NCBI GenBank assembly: GCA_944321685.1 | Contig: CALUMH010000014.1 | Span: 1-64,000 of the forward strand | Length of the DNA stretch: 64,000 nt | Origin: an uncultured Muribaculaceae bacterium | GTDB lineage: Bacteria; Bacteroidota; Bacteroidia; Bacteroidales; Muribaculaceae | Direction: 5' to 3' | In this document: positions 27,206 to 34,541 of the stretch, one piece after another | Numbering within the stretch: position 1 is the stretch's first letter | Layout: each line of letters opens with the position of its first letter | The notes under the pieces: generated by a model | Databases searched by the model: none | Told to the model about the DNA's origin: nothing | Seen by the model: only the letters and a program-made list of their open reading frames with translations | Translations under genes and position numbers: made by a program

Positions 27206-27823
27206 ATGAAGAACGAGGTATTATATCTGTTATTAAACAATTATGCCGACCATGAGTCTGTGTTCTTGGCATCGGCTATTGCTTGTGACGAACGCTGTAT
27301 AAAAGAAAATCCCAAATACATGAACAAAATCGTAGCCCCTACATTGGATGCCGTGCGCTCATGCAGTGGTTTCCATAATTTGCCTGACTATTCTTTTGCT
27401 ACGATGCCCGATGATTATGCTGCATTGGTGCTCATTGGAGGTTTCGGTTGGCTCGATGAAAAAGAAGCGGATAAAGTCGTGCCGATTGTCCGCCGTGCCA
27501 TAGAGAAAGGGTTTATTGTAGGAGCTATCTGCAATGCGGCTTCTTTCCTTGCCAAACACGGTTTCTTAAATAAGATAAAACATACGGGAAACGGCTTGGA
27601 ACAGCTACAATTATGGGGAGGGAGTAACTATACCAATAAGGCGGGTTATGTGAACGAGCAAGTCGTATCCGACAATCGTATCGTAACGGCAAACGGCACC
27701 GGTTACTTGGAATTTGCCAAAGAATTATTGTTATTGTTGGAGAATGATACTCCTGAACAGATTGACATGTTCTACCGCTTCAACAAAGTGGGACTTGTGG
27801 CAATGATGCAGGAAATGCAATAA
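27206..27823 (+). CDS. DJ-1/PfpI (type 1 glutamine amidotransferase-like) protein
   Basis: The 205-residue protein has the DJ-1/PfpI fold, with the nucleophile elbow VGAICNAASFLA and the glycine loop LIGGFGWLDEKEAD. YLLLNNYADHESVFLASAI and VSDNRIVTANGTGYLEFA are typical of the YoaZ/YdeA-like branch found in mobile regions. It may deal with reactive carbonyls or hydrolyse amides; the reaction is unknown. ATG 27206 is used because the earlier frame start overlaps DUF3795. It ends the cargo operon. Confidence 0.88.
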   Translation: MKNEVLYLLLNNYADHESVFLASAIACDERCIKENPKYMNKIVAPTLDAVRSCSGFHNLPDYSFATMPDDYAALVLIGGFGWLDEKEADKVVPIVRRAIEKGFIVGAICNAASFLAKHGFLNKIKHTGNGLEQLQLWGGSNYTNKAGYVNEQVVSDNRIVTANGTGYLEFAKELLLLLENDTPEQIDMFYRFNKVGLVAMMQEMQ

Positions 27824-27976
27824 AAATAACAAGTATGGATTGCAACTCTGATTTTATCGGTTAATTATTTCTGTCAATGATGCACTGCTGCGGTGTGTGC
27901 CGTTCAGTCTTGGGTAGTGAGCTAGTTGGCGTTTTGTGGAAGGCTATGTGCCAGATGGGCAGGTTCGGAATGGGGA

Positions 27977-28795
27977 TTAGTGGGAGGTGGTGGTTTCGAG
28001 CAGGTGCAGCAGGCTGTCGCGGCGTGCGATGGATTGGGGGGAGTTGCTTTGTTCGAGCAAGCGAATTTCTTCCCTGATTTTGTCGGCTACATGGGATTTT
28101 TGTGTGGCAATGGAGTCGAGCAGTTGTCGTTTTTCGTTGAATGTTTCGAGTATGTGAGCTTCTTCATACACGTTGATTGCGCCATCGATGTCGCCGGCAT
28201 CAAGCAATGCCAAGGCACGGCGGTCGAGTTCGCTTAGCATATCCCGGTTGATGCGTGCAAAGCGGTCGCAAAATTCTTCAAGGCGGTTGAGTGCGAGTTG
28301 CAGCTGTTCGCCGGCCTCTATTATTTTTTCGCGGTATTGTTGTTCTATGATTTGGCGGTCGGCCAAAGCCCGGTCAAGTTCTTCCAATTTCTGTTGGTAA
28401 AGGCTGCGGTAACGGTCTTCACCCAACTTGTAGTACCGGCGGCGGCTTTCGTTGAGGGAACCGCGAGGGCATAGCACAACGGTAAAAGTGTCGGTTTCTG
28501 AAATGTTCCATAATTCCACTTCGCGGGTGTTTACCAGCTCATATCCCGTTTTGCCTATTTCCACGGTGCGCACGGCATCGCCCTCATTGCAAGTGGCAAA
28601 GTGTAGGCTGAATTGCCCATGGCTGTCGCTTGTGGCCGGGGCGGCTCCCGACACCATTACCGTTACTTGCGGCAAAGGTTGGCGGCCTGAGTTTTGTAGC
28701 AAAGCGATGCCATGTTGGCGCACTTCGCCGTTGGCGGTTGCAATAACCGAAATTGTTGTACAGATGGCCAAAATATGTGCTATTTTTCTTCCCAT
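27977..28795 (-). CDS. Exported CarboxypepD_reg-like protein, short member of the four-gene operon
   Basis: The 272-residue protein has a signal peptide (about 1-23), a carboxypeptidase-regulatory-like beta-sandwich (about 24-110; LLQNSGRQPLPQVTVMVSG, GYELVN) and a charged coiled coil (about 115-215) with one TPR-like helix pair (LLDAGDIDGAINVYEEA). It matches the first third of the two 700-residue paralogues upstream, including the block GYELVN and the spacing to the coiled coil, but lacks the TPR array. Its start overlaps the preceding gene by 16 nt. It probably acts in the periplasm. Function is unknown. Confidence 0.8.
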   Translation of the reverse strand: MGRKIAHILAICTTISVIATANGEVRQHGIALLQNSGRQPLPQVTVMVSGAAPATSDSHGQFSLHFATCNEGDAVRTVEIGKTGYELVNTREVELWNISETDTFTVVLCPRGSLNESRRRYYKLGEDRYRSLYQQKLEELDRALADRQIIEQQYREKIIEAGEQLQLALNRLEEFCDRFARINRDMLSELDRRALALLDAGDIDGAINVYEEAHILETFNEKRQLLDSIATQKSHVADKIREEIRLLEQSNSPQSIARRDSLLHLLETTTSH

Positions 28796-30879
28796 AGTGC
28801 TGCTATTACAAGTTGATTTTGTTCCATGTCGCTTATTTGCGGGTAGAGCCCCACGATGTCGATGGCGGCTGCGAGTACTTGACGTTTTTTCTCCCTGTCG
28901 GTAAAATGCTTGCCGTGCAAGTGGTACATTCCCACGAGCATATATTGCAATTGCTTGATGTGGCTGTTGCGGAGCCAGTTTCTCGAAGTGTCGTTCTTTT
29001 TTATGAAATCGAGCATTTCAAGCATCATATCTTCGCAGTTGGTGAGTTCTTTCCCCGACATGGTTCGGGTGAACAGGTATGCCCAATACACGTCGAGCAT
29101 CTTCCGGGCATCTACTGCCAACGGGTGCGAGCGCATATATTCCAGTGCAATGTGGGAATAGGGCAGAGCCTGTTCCTCGGGCAGCGAGATGGCTGCAATC
29201 GATAGCAGGTTCAGTGCGTTCATGATGCACTTAACGGCATAGGGGGCATCTTTAAGTATGTCGTATGCCTCGGCCAGCACTTGTGCGGCTTTTGCGTAAT
29301 CTTTGGAAAGTATGAGGTTTTGGCCTTTTGCCAACAGGCATTCTCCTTTCAATTTTATAAAAAGCACAGGATTTAGTTCCATATACTTATCTACAATCAT
29401 GAGACAGGAGTCGGCATAAAGGTCGCTTTCATAGGCTTGCATCCAGTTAGAGCTTGCTACAGACATCGTGCTGTAACACCCTGCCAGCCATTGTGCAGTC
29501 TTTATGCGTTGTTTCTTGTCGGTGCATTGGGCTACTACTGCGGCGGCATTGGCTAACGATTTTAGTATTTGCAAGTTTTCAGCCGTTTTTAATTTATATT
29601 CGATGAAGAATTCGTGGAATGCACCTATTGATTCTGACACAAATACCAAATATGGGTAAGCATATTTGTCTGGTTGCAAGCCGAAACCCTTGTTGGCGTA
29701 GTCAACTCCTTTGGTCATGATATTTGCTGCGTTGGCGATCTTGCCCATTAGCAACCAGTAGCGCGATTCGGCAATGGCGTAGGTCGTGTATGACATATTG
29801 AAGTAGGCATCTTCGCTGTATTTCTTCTGCCGTATCAGAGCCTCGTATATCGTGACGGCCTTTTGTAGATGTCGCAGGGCTGCATCGGCATCGGGGATGT
29901 AGGTGCACAGCAGGCCCAGCCCGGTGTAGAGTTCGGCACGTTGCAGGCTGTCGGTGGAGTGACGTAGGGCGGTGGATAGCCATTGCTGAGCCTCGTTTAA
30001 GTTTATTGCTATTTCGGTGAGGAATGAGGCGTAGTCGATGGCGTAAGAGGCGTTGGTGGTGTCGCTTAGGGCTATCGAGCGGTATATTTCGCCGGCACGT
30101 TGCAGGTTTTCCTCGCCGCCGGCAAAGCAGCATAGGTCGGCGTTCAAGCGCAGGGAGGGTATCATCGCCTCCATCTCGCGGCGTTCGCGTTCGTGTCTGA
30201 AGTCGAGCCCTTGCAGCAGTTTCCCGAGCTGTGCGTCGCGGTATTTCTCCAGAGCCTCGTCCAGTCGTCCTTGCTCCACCAGGGTTAGGGCATCGATGCT
30301 CATTTGGTCGAGGTCGTCGCGGTTGTAGCAGGCCAGTGCGTATGCGTATGCCTCAAGGCGTTCCATTGCCTTTACGTAGTCAGCCGAGAGCTTGTCGAGC
30401 CTGGCATTGTATTGCTGCTCGGTCAGTAGGTTTTGCGCCAGTTGTTCATCAAGTTGCCGGCAGGCGTCGGCATACCGGGCCATATTGTGGCTGCGGCCTA
30501 TCTCGTAGTATTTTTCCTGGGCAGCAGCCAAAGCACCTTTGTGGCACATTACGATTGGCAGTATGCTTGACTGGGATACCGTCCATTGCTTCAGAGCCTC
30601 CTCGTTTACCAGTTCGTATCCGTCCTTGTAAACCTCGTCGAGCAGGAGCAGCTGCCCCGGACGCGACTTCGAGAAGTGCAAGTCGAAATGCCCGGCGGCA
30701 TCGCTTGTGGCCGGAATGGCACCCATTGCGCGTACCTGCACGCCTGCCAGCGGCTGCCGCCCCGAGTTTTGCAGCACCACTTCTCCCTGTTGCCTCACTT
30801 GCGCCTGCAACAGTGACGAAATAAGCAAAATAGGGAGAAACACGGCAGCTATTGCTATTCGATATTTTCGTTGCTCCAT
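28780..30879 (-). CDS. Exported CarboxypepD_reg/TPR protein, paralogue 2
   Basis: The 699-residue protein has a signal peptide (1-26, ending LLQA), a CarboxypepD_reg-like domain (about 30-110), a coiled coil (about 112-200) and a long helical TPR-type array (about 200-650). The first 260 residues are almost identical to the next paralogue upstream, and the rest is diverged. The start overlaps the previous gene by 25 nt and the end overlaps the short member by 16 nt, so translation is coupled. No catalytic motif was found. It is likely a periplasmic or surface scaffold or sensor. It could be an outer-membrane-linked protein, but no lipobox is visible. Confidence 0.8.
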   Translation of the reverse strand: MEQRKYRIAIAAVFLPILLISSLLQAQVRQQGEVVLQNSGRQPLAGVQVRAMGAIPATSDAAGHFDLHFSKSRPGQLLLLDEVYKDGYELVNEEALKQWTVSQSSILPIVMCHKGALAAAQEKYYEIGRSHNMARYADACRQLDEQLAQNLLTEQQYNARLDKLSADYVKAMERLEAYAYALACYNRDDLDQMSIDALTLVEQGRLDEALEKYRDAQLGKLLQGLDFRHERERREMEAMIPSLRLNADLCCFAGGEENLQRAGEIYRSIALSDTTNASYAIDYASFLTEIAINLNEAQQWLSTALRHSTDSLQRAELYTGLGLLCTYIPDADAALRHLQKAVTIYEALIRQKKYSEDAYFNMSYTTYAIAESRYWLLMGKIANAANIMTKGVDYANKGFGLQPDKYAYPYLVFVSESIGAFHEFFIEYKLKTAENLQILKSLANAAAVVAQCTDKKQRIKTAQWLAGCYSTMSVASSNWMQAYESDLYADSCLMIVDKYMELNPVLFIKLKGECLLAKGQNLILSKDYAKAAQVLAEAYDILKDAPYAVKCIMNALNLLSIAAISLPEEQALPYSHIALEYMRSHPLAVDARKMLDVYWAYLFTRTMSGKELTNCEDMMLEMLDFIKKNDTSRNWLRNSHIKQLQYMLVGMYHLHGKHFTDREKKRQVLAAAIDIVGLYPQISDMEQNQLVIAALWEEK
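30338..30716. repeat. 379 bp perfect repeat, copy in paralogue 2
   Basis: Identical to 32458-32836 base for base, bounded by single mismatches at 30337 and 30717. It covers the end of the CarboxypepD_reg domain and the coiled coil. Flanking paralogous sequence is clearly diverged. Confidence 0.95.
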
Positions 30880-32984
30880 ATATGTTCGATTATTTGCCTC
30901 AGAATTTTCTTGTTTTCAGGTCCGGCGCTTGTGTCGATTATTTTAATTGCAGTTTCGCACAATTGCTGTTTTGTCGAATTATCTGAGATGGTTCTGTTGC
31001 CATTATCGTATATTGCGTTTATGATGGATATTATTTGAGCCAAAAGTTCGTCGTTGTACAGTCGTCCGTGCTTGTTGTTGTCGAGCATGAAATTCAGCAT
31101 TTCGAGTGTAACACTTTCACACGATACCAACTCGTGTCCCTTGAATGCCCGTATCACAGAATATGACAGATAGATTAAGAATTTTCTTTCTGAAGTCAGT
31201 CCGTAAGAGTGGCTGTGCATATAGTCTAATGCCATTTGTGTACGCGACAAACCTTTTTCATACAGCGAGCTTGAAAGTTGTGACATTAGAATTGAATTCG
31301 AGGCCAATTGGTATATTGCATTGTATGCAATTTGGTCGGCATAAGGTATTTCTTTTGCTGCTTGAAAAATATTCATTAATATCGAATCGGCTGCCACATG
31401 GTCTTTCTTTTGCATAAAGTAAAATCCCTTGTTTAATGCGTAATGCAGTCGTTGATTTTCAAACAGCACGGGATTAAGGTGCTTATAATTGTCGATTAAG
31501 GCAAGGCATGTGTCGGTATATTTGTCGCCTTTATCTAACTGCCTCCAATTGGTGTGTGTTATTGCCAACAGGCCATAGCAATCCACCAAACACTGTATTG
31601 TTTTTATTCGATCTTTTTTATCGGCTGATTTTGATATATCAATAGCAGAATGCAGCAGGGAAGTTATTGCATCTAAAGATTCCTGTGTTTTCATTCCGGG
31701 GTCATACGCATCAAATTCGTGCAAGGATATAGCATAGTGCTTGAATAGTTCCATATACTTGTAAACATACTTGCCGGGCTGCAGTTCCACCGCTTTCCGG
31801 GCATAGCCAAATCCTTCATAAAGCAAGTCGGAGGCGTTGGTAGCCCCTTCATATATGTCGGGTTGCAAAATCCAATATTGCGACATATTAATAAAAAGGT
31901 CGGCATATGATATGTTGAAATGCGCATCGTTGGAATAAGAATCTTGCTGTGACAGATTTTCGTAAATCGTTTTGGATTTTTGCAGATATTCGGGGGATGC
32001 TTGTATCTTTTCCGAGGAGTAGGTGCATATCAATCCTATTTTTGAATACAATTCGGCTTGTTGCAGGCTGTCGGTGGAGTGGCGCAGGGCAAGGTGCAGC
32101 CATTTATCGGCTTTATCGTATTGTAATGTGTTGTTAATCAAGAATTGCGCATAATCGGCAGCATAGGCGGCATTGGTGGTGTCGCTTAGAGCTATCGAGT
32201 GGTATATTTCTCCGGCACGTTGCAAGTTATCCTCTCCGCCGGCAAAGCAGCACAGGTCGGCATTGAGCCGCAGCGACGGAATCATTGTTTCCATTTCGCG
32301 GCGTTCGCGGTCTTGCCTGAAGTCAAGACCTTGCAGCAGCTTCCCGAGCTGTGCGTCGCGGTACTTTTCCAGAGCCTCGTCCACACGGCCTTGCTCCACC
32401 AGTGCCAGTGCATTGATGCTCATTTGGTCAAGGTCGTCGCGGTTGTAGCAGGCCAGGGCGTATGCGTATGCCTCAAGGCGTTCCATTGCCTTTACGTAGT
32501 CAGCCGAGAGCTTGTCGAGCCTGGCATTGTATTGCTGCTCGGTCAGTAGGTTTTGCGCCAGTTGTTCATCAAGTTGCCGGCAGGCGTCGGCATACCGGGC
32601 CATATTGTGGCTGCGGCCTATCTCGTAGTATTTTTCCTGGGCAGCAGCCAAAGCACCTTTGTGGCACATTACGATTGGCAGTATGCTTGACTGGGATACC
32701 GTCCATTGCTTCAGAGCCTCCTCGTTTACCAGTTCGTATCCGTCCTTGTAAACCTCGTCGAGCAGGAGCAGCTGCCCCGGACGCGACTTCGAGAAGTGCA
32801 AGTCGAAATGCCCGGCGGCATCGCTTGTGGCCGGAACGGCACCCATTGCGCGTACCTGTACACCGGCCAGCGGCTGCCGCCCCGAGTTTTGCAGTACCAC
32901 TTCCCCCTGCTGCCTCACTTGCGCCTGCAAGGGCATCAGTGCCATGGCAATAGCCGCGATAAAGGTGATGTGTCGTGGTTTCAT
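30855..32984 (-). CDS. Exported CarboxypepD_reg/TPR protein, paralogue 1
   Basis: The 709-residue protein has a signal peptide (1-21, ending PLQA), a CarboxypepD_reg-like domain (about 26-105), a coiled coil (about 108-200) and a helical repeat array with TPR character (for example ALVEQGRVDEALEKYRDA). It starts 4 bp after the TIR-like gene and its end overlaps the next gene by 25 nt. Past residue 260 it diverges strongly from paralogue 2, so the two may recognise different partners through the variable repeats. Function is unknown; no enzyme motif is seen. Confidence 0.8.
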   Translation of the reverse strand: MKPRHITFIAAIAMALMPLQAQVRQQGEVVLQNSGRQPLAGVQVRAMGAVPATSDAAGHFDLHFSKSRPGQLLLLDEVYKDGYELVNEEALKQWTVSQSSILPIVMCHKGALAAAQEKYYEIGRSHNMARYADACRQLDEQLAQNLLTEQQYNARLDKLSADYVKAMERLEAYAYALACYNRDDLDQMSINALALVEQGRVDEALEKYRDAQLGKLLQGLDFRQDRERREMETMIPSLRLNADLCCFAGGEDNLQRAGEIYHSIALSDTTNAAYAADYAQFLINNTLQYDKADKWLHLALRHSTDSLQQAELYSKIGLICTYSSEKIQASPEYLQKSKTIYENLSQQDSYSNDAHFNISYADLFINMSQYWILQPDIYEGATNASDLLYEGFGYARKAVELQPGKYVYKYMELFKHYAISLHEFDAYDPGMKTQESLDAITSLLHSAIDISKSADKKDRIKTIQCLVDCYGLLAITHTNWRQLDKGDKYTDTCLALIDNYKHLNPVLFENQRLHYALNKGFYFMQKKDHVAADSILMNIFQAAKEIPYADQIAYNAIYQLASNSILMSQLSSSLYEKGLSRTQMALDYMHSHSYGLTSERKFLIYLSYSVIRAFKGHELVSCESVTLEMLNFMLDNNKHGRLYNDELLAQIISIINAIYDNGNRTISDNSTKQQLCETAIKIIDTSAGPENKKILRQIIEHIWSNENIE
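32458..32836. repeat. 379 bp perfect repeat, copy in paralogue 1
   Basis: Second copy of the tract at 30338-30716, offset 2120 bp in direct orientation. Perfect identity inside otherwise diverging paralogues points to recent gene conversion or duplication. Confidence 0.95.
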
Positions 32985-32988
32985 TACG

Positions 32989-34095
32989 TTAATTGTCTTT
33001 TTTAAGCACTATGTTCCAAGGAACGCCGGGCATTACTGGGGCGGTAAAAGTCCAACGCTCATATCCCGGCTTGAATGCGGTGAGCAGTTGTTCCCCGGCT
33101 TGTTTTTCCCGTGGTATCTCGATGCGGAAATTGCCTGTGGCATCGCTCTCCACGCTTAGCCCTTGCACTGTTACCGTAACCCCGGACAACGGGCGCCCTT
33201 TTTCATCGGTTATCGAGCCGAATATGCATCCAAGGTCGTTGTTGCGCCTGATGGGCAAGGTGAGGCATTCGTCGGTCATTGGCAATAGGGTGTCAATGGG
33301 CAGGTATCCGGTGGCGGTGAAACGCAGGTGAGCGTCGGTGTCGCGGAATTTTGAGTGTACCCCTTTTATCACGGCATCGAGGTGGCGGCTGTCGATGAGG
33401 AATGTTTGTGCCTCGCCGTTGCCGTATTGCACTTCGAGCTGCCCTTCGCTGAAGGGCAACCCCGGAATGCTGAAGCTGTTGTCTTCTTCCACACGCACTG
33501 TGAAGTCGAAGTCGCTGTAATAATGAAGTGCGGCGAAAGCCGATGCCAACACCACCAGCGGCAGCAAGATGTAGAATATGGCATACTTCACCGCCTTGCG
33601 CGGATTGAAGTGGTCGGGCTTGATGTAACCGTTGTTTTCGAGCAATTGCAGTTGCTTGTCAACTTTTTGCAGCAACTCGGGATAATCGTCGTAGGTGTCG
33701 CAAAAGTGCCCGTAGGTCTGCTCCGAAAACCGCTTGAAGTTGGCAAGTTCGGGGGATTGTTCATTGCTTTCTTTGTAAAAGATGAAAATGCGCGGTCGCC
33801 CCTGCTTGCTTTTCTTGAACACCTCGCTTGCTATTTCCAGCTCGTGAAGGGTGTATTTCCCGAGCCGAGTGTGGAACAGGAATAGCACGATGTCGCACCG
33901 GCGTATGTATTCGTCATACCGCTCTTGCAGGAACTCCTTATGCAGTGAGCTTTCAAAGTCTTTCCACGTGCGTTGCACAAACAGTATGTCACGTTTTTCA
34001 TATATTTTGTTCTTTTCGGCGAAAAACAAGTCGAGCCGTGTCTTGTCCTCGTCAAGTTCGGCCGACGATGCTATGAACACATTTACTTTTTTCAT
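32989..34095 (-). CDS. Membrane protein: cytoplasmic TIR/DUF4062-like domain, one TM, extracytoplasmic CarboxypepD_reg domain
   Basis: The 368-residue protein starts with a TIR/DUF4062-like domain (about 3-108): VNVFIASSAELDEDKTRL is the first strand and loop, RRCDIVLFLF a central strand, LHELEIASE (E85/E87) a candidate catalytic or structural glutamate, and PRIFIFYK a later strand. A single membrane helix spans about 171-191; lysines and arginine before it (RKAVK) place the N-terminus inside. The periplasmic part ends with a CarboxypepD_reg-like fold (about 288-345, GSITDEKGRPLSGVTVTVQG). ATG 34095 is chosen because it begins the conserved strand MKKVNVFIAS. It heads a four-gene operon of exported proteins with related domains. 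NADase or other activity is inferred from fold only. Confidence 0.8.
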   Translation of the reverse strand: MKKVNVFIASSAELDEDKTRLDLFFAEKNKIYEKRDILFVQRTWKDFESSLHKEFLQERYDEYIRRCDIVLFLFHTRLGKYTLHELEIASEVFKKSKQGRPRIFIFYKESNEQSPELANFKRFSEQTYGHFCDTYDDYPELLQKVDKQLQLLENNGYIKPDHFNPRKAVKYAIFYILLPLVVLASAFAALHYYSDFDFTVRVEEDNSFSIPGLPFSEGQLEVQYGNGEAQTFLIDSRHLDAVIKGVHSKFRDTDAHLRFTATGYLPIDTLLPMTDECLTLPIRRNNDLGCIFGSITDEKGRPLSGVTVTVQGLSVESDATGNFRIEIPREKQAGEQLLTAFKPGYERWTFTAPVMPGVPWNIVLKKDN

Positions 34096-34150
34096 CAGGA
34101 TGACATGGTTTGTTAATGGTACATTAGGTTGGAACTCTCTCCTAATGGGC

Positions 34151-34181
34151 AAAGATAGTACAAGTCGAGTGCAATACAAAA
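34151..34181 (-). promoter_or_regulatory. Promoter of the TIR-like/TPR operon
   Basis: TTTG (34181-34178), a 19 bp spacer and TATCTTTG (34158-34151) on the minus strand match the Bacteroidetes consensus. The first gene begins 56 nt downstream. Confidence 0.8.
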
Positions 34182-34316
34182 AAACAACTTGTTGATTTTT
34201 TGCATTGTCGAGACGGCGCCTATTTTATGAAAAGGTATGAAAAAAGTTCCCATTATCGGCCACGTTTTGCCAAGTATGACAAGATGGAACCTTGGTGCGT
34301 CTGTATGGTGGCTGTT

Positions 34317-34510
34317 ATTGCGCTTGGCTTGCGGTAATTTTGTTAGGCTGCGGCTTGGCAAAGACAAAAAAACAGGGAGCTGATTTTTGCTAATGCGCTC
34401 ACCTTGTGGTAATTTTAGATAAATTAGGCTGCGGCTCGGCAATTGATAAAAAGAAAATGGATTTTCTTTTTGTCATTGCGCTCGCCTTGCACTAATTTTG
34501 TGGGGCTGCA
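34317..34510 (+). repeat. Three degenerate promoter-bearing repeats
   Basis: Three units begin at 34317, 34393 and 34475 (periods 76 and 82 bp). Each contains TGCGCT followed by TTG, then TAATTTT and GGCTGC. Two units keep the -7 form TAATTTTG. The last unit is truncated and merges with the promoter of the oxidoreductase gene. No protein is supported here. Confidence 0.7.
34470..34500 (+). promoter_or_regulatory. Promoter of the oxidoreductase/mur operon
   Basis: TTG at 34470-34472, a 20 bp spacer and TAATTTTG (34493-34500) lie in the third repeat unit, 42 nt before the start codon at 34542. Confidence 0.65.
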
Positions 34511-34541
34511 AGAAGATTGTGGTTTAGGTTTTTTTCAATTT

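Noticed and set aside
30231..32953. Paired plus-strand frames with similar translations (near 30231-30824 and 32462-32953)
   Set aside because: They are similar only because they are the complement of the duplicated TPR genes.
34317..34510. CRISPR-like array
   Set aside because: Only three degenerate units, longer than CRISPR repeats, without spacers or cas genes.
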